NCBI RefSeq assembly: GCF_000002075.1 | Contig: NW_004797878.1 | Coordinates: forward strand, 319,129-383,128 | Direction of reading: 5' to 3' | Source: Aplysia californica | Lineage: Eukaryota; Mollusca; Gastropoda; Aplysiida; Aplysiidae | Length of the DNA stretch: 64,000 nt | Shown here: positions 1 to 28,734 of the stretch, one piece after another | How positions within the stretch are numbered: the stretch's first letter is position 1 | Layout: each line of letters begins with the position of its first letter | Program-made: the position numbers and the translations under genes | The notes under the pieces: model-generated | Databases searched by the model: none | What the model was told of the DNA's origin: nothing | Seen by the model: the letters and a program-made list of their open reading frames with translations, nothing else

Positions 1-54
<54 letters not shown>
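1..54. repeat. (ACAG)n microsatellite
   Basis: Uninterrupted ACAG tetranucleotide array at the very left edge. It may continue outside the window. Confidence 0.95.
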
Positions 55-57
<3 letters not shown>

Positions 58-489
58 GAATGGGAGATTTAAAATGAGAGGGAGACACAGAAAGTAAAGG
101 GAAGGTAATATTAATTTATCCCGGTCTTACCCTGTCATTCAAAAAAAAAAAAATTCATATTACTCTTAGATGTAAGTTAAGTATCCTAGAAACAGCCGCG
201 TTAGCTTCTTAAATTCCTTATTGATTTTATTAGTGCGCTGCTCATGTGGGCTCATTTCATTCAGCGGCCTAATACTAAATCTAATACCCGAGGAGTAAGG
301 AGGTTGGCACTACCTAAATTGATTTCTTTTCATTTATTTTTATGTATTTATTTTTAGTAAAATCTCAACAGTATCTTAAGAAACCACATTACTGGTGTCT
401 GAACTCGTAGTTTATTTTCAAAGTCTTCGGTACATGATGAAATTGTCCTGTATTCACAGCCATGACTTGTGACTAATGTGAGGGAAGAG

Positions 490-509
490 TGTGTGTGTGT
501 GTGTGTGTG

Positions 510-541
<32 letters not shown>

Positions 542-625
542 CGCGTGCGTGTCAGGTGAAACACCAAACCGATGTACCAGGATCTAGACATTAAAGATGT
601 ACCTTATCTTATCCTTTACTGAAGG
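490..625 (+). mobile_element. LINE 3' end fragment (with TG/GC microsatellite)
   Basis: A (TG)n then (GC)n tract at about 491-546 is followed by GGTGAAACACCAAACC, a short unique stretch and TTATCTTATCC. The same order (TG-rich tract, GTGAAACACCAAACCA, CAGGATCT, TTATC tail) occurs at 30690-30840 on the minus strand, where it lies downstream of reverse-transcriptase-like coding sequence. I therefore read this as the 3' UTR and tail of the same non-LTR retrotransposon family, strongly 5'-truncated. Confidence 0.6.
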
Positions 626-1146
626 GTTACCCAAAAATCATGATCATAACATTTTTAAAATCAAAATCGTATTTTGGTGGTGCATGTAGTCATTGAGATA
701 CTATTTGCCAGGATTGGACTCATTTTATTGAAACGTATCTTCAGCTTTTGCAATTCTTTGTTTTATTTCTGAACTCTTGAACGTGTTTGATCTTTTCACC
801 TCTACGTAGTATACTTTTATAGATAAGAGAACATAAATTGTTTACCGTACTGCTTTTTGACCCTTGCATCCCTTTAAAAATAACCCATACATTACATCCG
901 GCTTCAATCTCAACAGTATCTAAGAAGAGGCAATTTTGAAATGATTTTTATTGATCGTGTAACTCCACTCAGACCTGAACCAAAAAAAAAAAAAAAAACC
1001 ATGTCAAAGTTCAGGTATGGTATAGTTCCACTCCTAAATGAAAGCATTCATATTTGCTGCCTTATTCAGAGGCTTGCGCAGGACTCCAGCTCAAAAAGAA
1101 CCCATTAGTCATCTCTTTGTACATGTAGTTGTTGTAGTTGTAGTAA
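626..1146. other. intergenic, nothing recognised
   Basis: AT-rich unique-looking DNA with short A-runs (about 981-999). No coding pattern or repeat family recognised. Confidence 0.6.
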
Positions 1147-1148
1147 TA

Positions 1149-1364
1149 CAGTGGAAACCTCATATAACAGGGATGGTGGGACCAGAGAAAAAGTCCTGCT
1201 ATATCCGATCTCTGTTAAATCAAAAATACAAGGGAAGTAAGCATCTGTGGACTAATCCAGCTGCACTTATTCATGGGTAGTTTCTCTTGCCACAAGTATC
1301 CACGATCAGGGGCTTTGGCCATGTGCCAGGCCTTGAGGTGGTATGGCTTGCTCCATCACTGCGT

Positions 1365-1435
<71 letters not shown>

Positions 1436-1582
1436 TTTTTACACATTGTCAACGAGCCTTTGTCCCTGCTACATATTATTGGGCTCCGATATTGCGGATA
1501 ACTTTTAGTAGAGGCAGAGAGCAGGGGAAAAAACGGGGATTTAAAAAATGCGTTATTACCGGGCCTGTCATGGTTTCCACTG
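1149..1582. mobile_element. pogo/Tigger-like MITE
   Basis: The ends are inverted repeats: CAGTGGAAACC at the left and GGTTTCCACTG at the right, each bordered by TA, as expected for the Tc1/mariner-pogo group. It is non-autonomous; the only open frames run through an internal (CT)28 tract at 1377-1432. Confidence 0.7.
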
Positions 1583-2084
1583 TAGTTTCACAGCACTTGA
1601 ACTTGAAGCACAAACAGGTCATGAAATGTCGAAGACTAGATCTAGAAGTGTCACCACTATAGTTACTATAGAGTAACGTATAAAAAAGGAAAGATGACGA
1701 TAGAATGTTTGATAATAGGAAAGGGAGCAAAAGAGACCAGAGCACTCACCACCCTCTCAGTCCTCTGCCAACCCCAGAGAATTTGTGTAAAAAGAAAACG
1801 GAAAGAAGGGGGTGGGGGGTGGGGGTGCTGTCTTGATGCTAAGAAGAGACATTTAGCTCAGCTTCCACGTTAAAGGAATAATATAATATTGTAAGTACAT
1901 GTACATTGATAATGATATAAATGATGGTTGGTTTTCCATTTTTACAACAACCCATCAGCTCTCCGTAAGATTAACAGTAATAGATGAGAGAAGCAGAGAT
2001 GAGTTTTGTTGGTTTAAGTAGTGAGTCTAGAAGCACTTGGCACAATAATGGTCATTTAGTGCTTGGGAAAAGTAATTTATTCGT
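1583..2084. other. intergenic, nothing recognised
   Basis: Contains a G-rich run near 1805-1827. No gene or repeat family identified. Confidence 0.5.
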
Positions 2085-2525
2085 TTTAAAGGTATTACGG
2101 CGCTCGCAACTGCATAAGGTCATATGAGCGCCAAAGGGTGGATGTCAACAGAGTAGTCACGGGTAATCAGGCTTATTCTGCTTACCTCTCGAGCCTCAAC
2201 AGCACGAAGTCTGCTTCGACTATCAAGGCACCCCAGAAATAACAGTTCACAAGAGAGTGATAATAAACATAAAAAAAGAAATAGAGGGAAAATGACGACG
2301 GTAAGGATGAGGAAAGAAAAAGCATCAGTTCCCCCTATGACATTATTCCGGCACAGTATGAGTATGAGCATGACATTGATAAATCAGCCCATCTACAATT
2401 TTACTGTGCATAAGAACATTCCCCTTTGGGAATGGCCTGCCTAAATGACAACTTCAGTCAGTAGCACCAGAGAGTTTACAGTAATACTATTACTGTAAAC
2501 CCTCTCTGGTAGCACTGTGGTTGGG
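2085..2525 (-). mobile_element. SINE-L copy (with 41-bp insertion)
   Basis: Reference copy of the longer SINE, sense on the minus strand. On the plus strand it reads: tail, then hairpin arms GGCGCTC and GAGCGCC around GCAACTGCATAAGGTCATAT, a GGTGGATGTCAACAGAG block, a CTGCTTCGACTATCAAGG block, then a block shared with SINE-S (ACAAGAGnGT...AACAAACAT), ending in CAGTCAGTAGCAC. At least nine copies occur in the window. No tRNA-like promoter boxes were evident at its 5' end. A tiny palindrome is inserted near that end (next entry). Confidence 0.85.
2468..2508. mobile_element. 41-bp palindromic insertion
   Basis: Near-perfect inverted repeat (CAGAGAG...CTCTCTG, arms about 19-21 nt) flanked on both sides by GTAGCAC (2461-2467 and 2509-2515). 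Other SINE-L copies continue directly from CAGTCAGTAGCACC without it, so they show the empty site. The CAGAG ends and 7-bp duplication suggest a minimal hAT-like MITE. Confidence 0.7.
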
Positions 2526-2551
2526 GGCGCAGAGATAAGTGGAAATTTGTT

Positions 2552-2727
2552 TCAGTAAAAGTTTTAAGGCACTTGCGACACAGGTAGATCCTAATTAGTG
2601 CAGATTAGAGGTGTTACAAGGGTGTAAAAAAAACACAAAATAAGAAAAAGGAGAGATAAAGACGACAGATGGTTGATAGAAAAGAAGGAGCAAACCACAC
2701 CAGAGCACCTGCCAACAACCTACAGAG
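2552..2727 (-). mobile_element. SINE-S copy
   Basis: Reference copy of the shorter SINE, sense on minus. In sense order: GGGTGGTTGGCGGGTGCTCT-like head, TTTGCTCCTTCTTTCC, the block shared with SINE-L, then hairpin GGCACTT/AAGTGCC and a TAAAAC-like tail. It lacks the roughly 130-bp middle block of SINE-L. This copy is somewhat diverged. Confidence 0.8.
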
Positions 2728-2867
2728 TGGAAGTGACTTTTTAAGGGGGTTTTTTTGGTGAGGGGGAAGGGGAGACACGTGTGTGAAACCCAACACTACC
2801 GGGTGAGGGTGCCTCAGCAATGTCAAAGGCATACCATTCCACACAAGTATTCCCATCTTTTTTTTTA

Positions 2868-3240
2868 TAGTAGAGGGTTTCACGGTGCTCGCAACTGCAT
2901 AAGGTCATATGAGCGCCAAGGGTTGGGTGTCAACAGAGAAGTCTTTACAGGGAATCAAACTTAGACTGCTCACCTCTCCAGCTTCAACAACACAAGGTCT
3001 GCTTCGACTATCAAGGCACCCCCCAAATAGCAGGTCAAACATACAAAAGAAGTAGAGGAAAATTACCATAGTAAGGATCAGGAAAGAAAAAGCAGTTCCC
3101 TGTTGTAGATCAGGCACAGTTATGAGCGTGACACGAGTCAGCCCATTTACAATTATACTATGCTTGAACGAGAAATGTCCCCCCTTCGGAAATGGCTTAA
3201 AAAGACACTACAGTCAGTGGCACTGCCCCGGGGCTATTCC
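2868..3240 (-). mobile_element. SINE-L copy
   Basis: Near full-length copy; hairpin and tail at the left, CAGTCAGTGGCACTGCCCC end at the right. Confidence 0.85.
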
Positions 3241-3483
3241 CATCTTGAAAGGCAACCAACAATTTAACCAAAGAGACAAGAGAAGGACTAAGGAAGGAGC
3301 TTCCATGTTGCTAGGAGACACAAAGCTCACTTTCAAAAGTAAAAAATATGTTTTAGTACTAGTAAGATTTTACGGCCCTCAAAAGCAAATTGATTTCCAT
3401 CAGCAACAGGACAGCAGACATTTCTAGCTTCACAATACCACGAGCAATAGAACTGGTGTGATTAAGTGCTGTAGTCTTTGTAT

Positions 3484-3599
3484 GTTTTAGTAGAGGTTTT
3501 ACGGCGCTCGCACTATGGACGTCAACAGAGAAGTCCTTACGGTGAATCAGACTTACTCTGCTCACCTCTGTAACTTCAACAGCACATAAGTCTGCTTGT
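3484..3599 (-). mobile_element. SINE-L copy, 5'-truncated
   Basis: Retains the 3' tail and the TCAACAGAGAAGTCCTTAC and CTCACCTCT blocks, then stops. Part of the hairpin loop is missing. Confidence 0.75.
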
Positions 3600-4736
3600 T
3601 GTAATCTGTGGCATTTTAAAACAAAACATTTTTACTAGCCACATACAGACGAAGCGAGATAAAAACAATACCAATTCAATAAGTAGAAGGAATAGCCATG
3701 AACCACCCTCTTATTTGGGAACCTTTTCTCGGAAAATGACAAAAATAAAAACTCAATGCACAGTGTTGATGAAAGAGCTGCAAAAGTTTGTAAAGGCCAA
3801 ACGTGTCAACTAGAGTGTGTTCTTACTAAAATTGAAGAAAAAAATAACAGTTGCAGCCCACATTTGGGCTGTAACATTATAAACTCACACAACATAAAAC
3901 AGTCAAGATTTGCTTACATACAAACAGCAAGTCAGCAAGTCAACAAAAAACAAACTTAAATAATTAAAATCACATTCTTTAATGATGTTCAAATATTCAA
4001 AGCAAAGAACAAAACAAAACAAACATTTACCATGAATCAGCACTCATGCACATAAAGGAACAATACAAGGGTACACAAACATCCTGCACATGAATCACAC
4101 ACAATATTACATCACTATACCAACCTTGGTACAAAACCATTCACACAATAGATCACGTGAAAAAAATTTCTGGACGAGGCAATTTTTTCCCCTCCAATCT
4201 ACTTAACCACCCGGTACTAGATCTATGCAAGATTTTTTCCAAAATTCAACAACAATAATATAGTCTGCAAACATTACCAAGACAGGAGTTTGATAAGTGC
4301 AGGTTCAAGAAAACATTATTTCCATTGACAAAGACATAAACAAATGACAAACTTCAGATGAAAAATGCTTAAAATAAAACTTGCTCTAGCTTTATGCGCA
4401 TAATTTGTTACGAAAGATTCTAGAGAAACCACAACGTACCAGCGTCATGGGAGACAAATTTTGAGTGGAATTCAAAAACATGTCCCCACTACCTGCACAC
4501 ATCCTTGCCTTTGAAACAATGCCTGTAAGCTCGGCTTTAAACTCCAACAGTTTTAACAAAATCAATTTTGTTCAATCTGTCTACAAAACCAACACGACTG
4601 CAATCTTTTCGACAATCGACCATTCAAAGCGTATATATACCAGTACTGGAAAAACTGCTGGCACAAAAGGTGTTTAACATAAAAGCCTTCCAGTTGCCCA
4701 AAGATGTGCCAATGACGTTTTGCAAAACACTCGCCA
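3600..4736. other. downstream flank of PSMD3, nothing recognised
   Basis: A- and C-rich on the plus strand with no recognised repeat. Could be extended PSMD3 3' UTR if a poly(A) site beyond 4737 is used; the sequence does not decide this. Confidence 0.4.
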
Positions 4737-4742
4737 TTTATT
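4737..4742 (-). promoter_or_regulatory. candidate poly(A) signal of PSMD3
   Basis: AATAAA on the minus strand, about 390 nt downstream of the PSMD3 stop codon, followed by a GT-rich stretch (GGCGAGTGTTTTG). No other AATAAA was seen on the minus strand between 3600 and 5131. Confidence 0.5.
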
Positions 4743-5130
4743 CATTCATCTGTCTAACATTTGGAACGAGAGAACAAATCATTCACACATACGTAAAGAA
4801 ATGTGACATAAAGAAAATACCAAAATAATGAAGCATGGACTTCACATAATATATCATACAATAGTGCTTCTTCACCTTTCATTTGTCATTCACCTTTCAT
4901 CGTACATCAAGAAAATGTACATTACCCCTAATTCACACATTTTTTTTCTTTTACTTCTTCGTGAAGTTATCTCTTAGTCATACCCCCCCTCCTCCCCTCT
5001 CCCTTCAAAGAAAAACAAAATTCTCCATAAAATATCCACGATTCGCTCGCTCAGTCAAGAAGCACTGTCACCCATCAAGCCAAAAGAGGCAAAAGATTCT
5101 TCTGTCCAGACGTGCAGTCACAGAGCAGAT

Positions 5131-23693
<18,563 letters not shown>

Positions 23694-24060
23694 CTTCCTA
23701 GATTCCAGTGGGTCCTCTAAACTATGGTTTCGTTTTACTCTTCCAATGTTCTATGATCTGTTATAGAAGGTAAAGTAATGACAAACAAGATAGAGCGAGA
23801 TTGTAGTCACGCAGCAAATATTTTCTCCGTAGCTAATCTCAGTACATCCCTATATTAAAAGTCTCTGGTACATCCAGAGACTGGTACATCGTTTGGCTTA
23901 AAGAACTCACAAAAATAGACATGGGGTCAGTATAACTATCACTTTATTTTTTTTAAAATCAAGTTATAAATTTCCCATCAAACTATTTTTTGCTTTTGGT
24001 ATTTCGTGATTGCTGACAAGCCGAGGAAAAAGAAACCGCAACCAACTTCCGCTTTTAAGC
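23694..24060 (-). promoter_or_regulatory. PSMD3 5' UTR and probable core promoter region
   Basis: Upstream of the PSMD3 ATG. No TATA box stands out. An ETS-type GCGGAAGT lies at about 24047-24054 (minus), and TGCTGCGTGAC near 23808 is weakly like a Maf/ARE half-site. A 9-bp inverted repeat (AGTCTCTGG/CCAGAGACT, 23860-23882) could form a hairpin. The TSS cannot be placed from sequence alone. Confidence 0.4.
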
Positions 24061-24690
24061 AGAGACCACCGGCTTGCCAAATAGACTGTAACAAGCCAGA
24101 AAAATGTACCTTTGATGAGCCAAAATAATAATGTTTGTTGTAAATAAAATTGTGCTCTTGAATCTTTTGTAAGTTAAAGACACCAAAAGGTTTCTTGACG
24201 GCATAAATTATTCAAGAGCACAATTTCACCTCCACAGAATATGCATTTGTATATTATATTTTAGACTGGTTTCTGATACAGAGTGCATTTTCGATATATT
24301 ATTACTAGCCTATGGAGCGCACGATTTAAATTAATGTTAGTCAAATGAAGGACAAGGGATAACGGGGCCCCACACGCACTTGACTTTAGCGATACTGGTA
24401 TTTTGCCTTGATTTAGAAAATTAGAAGTAATAGAGCGGTTATTGGTACGCACATTAAGTTTTATGAGCACAAAGAAAAGTTGCCATGACAGTTCGCGATC
24501 TAGTGTAAGTCGATATATAGTTCCTCTAATGACCATAAAGTGTTTAAATTTCCATGGCAGTTTTTTTCCATTGCAACAGGAGTATTAAAGCCCGAACTGA
24601 AAGCAAAATTTCAAGGTTGTTTATTGTTTAGTAAGGCATGTCAGGTAGACTGCCTTGCTTCTTTTTTTTTCTCAGCCAATTTTTATGACT
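24061..24690. other. intergenic; contains a perfect 17-bp inverted repeat
   Basis: Arms AAATTGTGCTCTTGAAT (24147-24163) and its exact complement (24210-24226) with a 46-nt loop. Otherwise nothing recognised. Confidence 0.7.
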
Positions 24691-24693
24691 TAA

Positions 24694-24908
24694 CTGCGTC
24701 TTTGGTGTAGTGGCCAGCTGGTGCCAGGCGCTTCGCTATCACACGCTGGAGACCCAGGTTCGAACCCGAGTTTAGGGAGAATTTTTATCGAGTACATGGT
24801 AGGCCTATGTATCTTGGTCTTTTTGCTGGGATGCTGTATCTTTTTTAGCCCATGGGCCCTGACAGGCAGAGTCGGAAGGTCGCTTCCTAAATGATGACAT
24901 GTCAATTG
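24694..24908 (+). mobile_element. tRNA-derived SINE
   Basis: TTGGTGTAGTGGCCAGCTGG (A-box-like) and ACCCAGGTTCGAACCCGAG (B-box), about 75 nt in all, followed by an unrelated body ending AAATGATGACATGTCAA. No closed tRNA cloverleaf. Confidence 0.7.
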
Positions 24909-24910
24909 TT

Positions 24911-25091
24911 TGTTTTAGTAAAGCTTTACGGCACTCGCAACGCAATAAGGCCTTATGAGTGCCGAAGATTAGAGGTGTTACTTAAGAGAGTAACGAACAC
25001 AAAAAAGAAGGAGGGGAGATATAAAGACGATAGATGTTTGACAGGAAAGAAGAAGCAAACCACACCAGAACACCCGCCAACCGCCCACCAT
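24911..25091 (-). mobile_element. SINE-S copy
   Basis: Full length: TTTTAGTAAAGC tail, GGCACTCGC...GAGTGCC hairpin, GAACACCCGCCAACCGCCCA head. The minus-strand head abuts unique DNA at 25092. Confidence 0.85.
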
Positions 25092-25728
25092 ATCAATTGA
25101 ATTAAGGACATAATATACTTATTTATAATCTATGTATATGAGGAAGGGTGCGACGGCCAAGGGATATACATGTTTATTAAGTGCGTCAAAATTGTGGCCT
25201 GTGAAATCAAGGTGTAGGGCCTGTAGTATCTGAAGCAGCCACTTTAATTGAGAATGTGCCCCTTTTAAATCACAAATCAAACTATGATAAAGGTAATCTT
25301 CCAGATGATCCAGGGTGAGAAGAAGTAGGCCTAGAATCTATATAATTATCTTTTTCAAATAGTGAACGTAAATGTATGGGTGCGCCAGGGGCGGCTCGTG
25401 GGGCTAAAAAGTGGACGTGCACAATTAAGCTATCGCATGCTGAAGATAGTCAAGCACGGGAATAGTAAATGAGACGGTGTATATGTATCATTTTAAGATT
25501 TGGGTTGGTGAGGGAGGACCTCGTGCTTTTATTTTCATTCTTTTTACTTATCGCTTTAATTTCTAGTACTAAATTTGTTAGTTTGCTAAACATCAATTTC
25601 GTTCATCCTGTGTTGGAACTGAACACTCAAGTAATAACTTTCACCACTCCACTACAATACCATTCAAAGGCACAACTCATAGGACGGTCACATTCACCTC
25701 CCTCAGATTCATGGTCACAGAGTCACAC
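25092..25728. other. intergenic, nothing recognised
   Basis: An 87-codon open frame at 25469-25732 (+) has a hydrophobic middle but no recognisable family or splice context. Confidence 0.4.
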
Positions 25729-25732
25729 TTAG

Positions 25733-27061
25733 CCCTAGTCTTCTGGATGGTACGATTTCCCTAGAAGCCTGTAAGGGGGCCTCTCAGACCCCCACTATTT
25801 ATCCTTTGTATTTTATGGATAAACTTGGTGGTTGATCATCATTTACAGAAACTTAAACACAGAAACGTTGAAACAAAGCACCCAAGACTACACATACAGA
25901 AATAATCTGTTTAACGAACAAATTTATTGAACTTTATATATCATATATTAGTTGGTGAACAACTTTGAATGAGGTTAGACTGTAGAAATCAATGCAATTT
26001 GGCACTTGTTTTCATAATGATTGTGAGTCGGTCATGTCATGAGCATGCTGTTTTTATTGCTGAATAATGAGATTGAATTTAAACGATGATGTGGTAGTTT
26101 TTCAGTTAAAAATGAATCTCATGAAAATGCCCAAGAAGACTTAATTACGGTAAATGATAATTAGGATGATGCCAAAATAGTGTGGTACATATAGTAACTT
26201 TGTACCAGTACTGGCACCGAAGACCAGGAGACAAGTGCTCGGGAGTGTCTACTGACAGTGAAGACAAACGCGCTTGGAAACAGAGTGTTCCCCACCAACT
26301 GATATTCCATAAGACAAGACATTCTGTCCTTGTTTCTCTGATAAAGTCCACAGCGTTTCCTCTTTCTTTGCCCATGTTCAGTGGCCAGTGCTCTGGCTTC
26401 TTTGGTTTGGGTAAGTGGTGTGACACCACAGAGAAGCATACTCATACGAGCTGACTTAGGGATGTTCTCAGCGGCAGCCCGGCATTGTATTAATGGCAAG
26501 CACAGCTCATCACCCAACATCTCGAGGAAGATTTTTCTCCTGTGTTTCTTGCGGATATTCCACTGGGGAGTTTGAGCAGTGAAGCAGATGTAAGCAGCAA
26601 TAACCGCAACATCCAACAGATTGCAGAAGAAGGTCAGAGGCCATCTCACGGTCTGCCTTTTTGACATGTACGCAAGGACCACCTGATCCAGAGAGTCTGC
26701 ACCGCCCTTTGTTTTGTTGTAAAAGATGTTGATTTCTGCTTTCCCGGTCTCTTCGTCGAAGCTGCTATTCGGTACATACTTGACACTTGACAGGAGGAGA
26801 AATGCCTTTCCTTTTATAGTAAAAATGCCTTGGGGTCTGAGAGGCCCCCTTTAGGGTTCAGGGGGGTTGTCCTAGGAAAATATTCATCACTGTCTTCCAA
26901 ATTATCCAAATAACTTCATAGACCGTATTCATGCTTATCAGAGGGTGTTTGAAGAATACCGGGGAGGAAAATAACATGGAACCAAAAGACCAAAAGTTTT
27001 GTCGAAAAGGCCTGAAATATACCTGTTGGGGTCTGCGAGGCCCCCATCCAGAAGACTAGGG
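25733..27061 (-). mobile_element. piggyBac element, internally deleted
   Basis: 18-bp perfect terminal inverted repeats CCCTAGTCTTCTGGATGG, flanked by TTAG (25729-25732) and TTAA (27062-27065). A second, internal inverted repeat (GGGGGCCTCTCAGACCCC-like) occurs near 25772, 26832 and 27012. Length 1.3 kb versus roughly 2-2.5 kb for intact elements. Only the C-terminal part of the transposase remains. Confidence 0.9.
26161..26820 (-). pseudogene. piggyBac transposase, C-terminal remnant
   Basis: The frame reads GKAFLLLSSVKYVPNSSF, then EINIFYNKTKGGADSLDQVV, AYMSKRQTVRWPLTFFCNLL and NIRKKHRRKIFLEMLGDELC. This is the piggyBac signature KTKGG.D..D......KR.T.RWP.....N.LD with its last catalytic Asp region. 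The N-terminal half with the first catalytic Asp residues is absent: upstream the frame runs into the terminal-repeat-like GGCCTCTCAGACCCC. The expected C-terminal cysteine-rich finger is degraded after RKRCGLYQRNKDR. Non-functional by itself. Confidence 0.85.
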
Positions 27062-27065
27062 TTAA

Positions 27066-27722
27066 AATAGTGACAAGACAGACAATGAACCAATCACAAT
27101 TCACTTGAGCACTCTGTTGGATTGCTCCGCGGCTCTCATAATATTGGAAAAGAACAGCGTACGGTCTATCGCGTTTATTTTTAGACTGCCTACTGTGGGC
27201 TATGTTTCGGCACTATTCGGCAAGAGCACACTTGAGATGTGCCGTCTTATTAATATTAATGTACCGCCAAACTCGCTACAAGTGCCGTCATCACTTGGGT
27301 TATCCCCAAGAGCGATGTATAGGTCAGGTTACACTGTTGAATTAATATCCTATTATGTTTAGCTAAAGCGTGTGGACTTTGGCATGGCATAGTAGATGTT
27401 TTACGGCGCTATAGACACAGAAATGACAGTTATGGCGCCAGTGAGGACCTTATTTTGACATTTTATTTGGCTAGTGTTTGTTTCTGGCATCTTTTATTTT
27501 ATTATTGTGGGTGTTTTACGTAATAAAACATTTTTTAAAATTGGGCGGCACTGCACGACCGTGCTCTATGGACGAACCGCGTCTGGGGTGCGCCCCTATC
27601 AATACTATAACTATAGCATTAATTTAGGAGGCGCGGTGCTTCCGAATCTAACGTCTGTCTCTAAGAGGACCCGGCTAAACGGACTAAGAGCTACACAAAA
27701 CGACAGGAGTTCAAAAACGTCT
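27066..27722. other. intergenic, nothing recognised
   Basis: No clear gene or repeat; a 97-codon frame at 27474-27767 ends in the G-tract and is judged spurious. Confidence 0.4.
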
Positions 27723-27746
27723 GGGGGGGGGGGGGGGGGGGGGGGG
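27723..27746. repeat. poly(G) tract, 24 nt
   Basis: Immediately 5' of a tRNA-SINE head. Confidence 0.95.
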
Positions 27747-28235
27747 CTCTCGTGGCTTAGAGGGTAAGGGTTCGCCTCTCATTCAATGATCCCGGGTTCG
27801 AATCCGGGTAGCGACGGAAAATTTTCTTCTCTAAAATTGTCCCCTTTCACCTCCTTTCCTCTGCTCTCCAACAATGTTCTGTCGTCTGCTTTCCTCTCTA
27901 CGTTCTGCCCCCAACCCCTCACCTCCTTAATTTGCCCCCCTCCTCTGGGCTCCTGACTCTTTTTACAGCCTTTCCACTGCTACTCCTTGGCTCCTTACCC
28001 CTAATCTTCTGGTATGAAAGATCAACACCTAGCCTTCTCGGACAAGAGCGAAAAATCTCGGAGGTCCCATGAGCAAGTTGAGGACATTAAAGATCCCTTG
28101 GTGGCCCAAAATCGATAAGAGTAGGCTTTGGTCGCCACACGGGAAACATTCTAAATTTCCTACCAACTGAAAATGTTTAACGTGTCCCGCGCTCATATGA
28201 CCTTATGCAGTTGCGAGTGCCGTAACCCCCCCCCC
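27747..28235 (+). mobile_element. tRNA-derived SINE sharing the SINE-S/L 3' hairpin
   Basis: Head CTCTCGTGGCTTAGAGGG (A-box) and CCGGGTTCGAATCCGGG (perfect B-box). A roughly 400-bp body follows, containing GGTGGCCCAAAATCGATAAG. The 3' end is GCGCTCATATGACCTTATGC and AGTTGCGAGTGCCGTAA, the hairpin and tail of SINE-S and SINE-L. One of the few copies with sense on the plus strand. Confidence 0.85.
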
Positions 28236-28246
28236 CCCCTCTAAAA

Positions 28247-28335
28247 AAAAGACCGCCTTGTCATGGAATCGAACCAGGGCCACCTGCTCCTCAATCCAGT
28301 ACGATACCAACTGCTGAGTTAACACAAAGATCGTA
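28247..28335 (-). mobile_element. tRNA-like SINE head
   Basis: Minus strand: GTTAACTCAGCAGTTGGTAT (A-box-like) and GCCCTGGTTCGATTCCATG (B-box). Too imperfect for a gene. Next to it, 28328-28384 resembles a shortened copy of the AAAGATCG MITE. Confidence 0.55.
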
Positions 28336-28470
28336 CATGAGAAGATTGTTCAGTCGGTCAAAAGAAGTTATACACGATCTTTGATTAACAGTAGATCGAA
28401 CGGAGCGCCCTTTTTCAGAGTAAGTCAAATAACCTGAACGAGTCAATATATTATCATTACTTATACAAAA

Positions 28471-28697
28471 CAGGGTTGGTGATTTTTTTGATTTTTTTCC
28501 AAAAAAAAAAAAAAATCGATTTTAAAAAATTTAAATCATGATTTTTTTTATTTTTTTTATTTTTAAAAAAATGTCGACACAGTTTGGGATTTTTGGTTGC
28601 TAAAAGTATGTTCTTTTAGTGCAAAATGCATTGTCTTAATTTAACTAATGATTAAATTAAGCAACCTCAAAAGAAAGCCTTAATCTGCTATATAATA

Positions 28698-28734
<37 letters not shown>

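Noticed and set aside
1273-1662. 129- and 73-codon frames
   Set aside because: Dominated by Ser-Leu repeats from the (CT)28 microsatellite.
24694-24775. tRNA gene
   Set aside because: A and B boxes are present but acceptor and anticodon stems do not pair; fits a SINE head. The same applies at 14440-14510, 27747-27818, 28247-28335 and 46655-46745.
25469-25732. 87-codon hydrophobic frame beside the piggyBac element
   Set aside because: No homologue recognised, ends at the transposon border, no exon signals.
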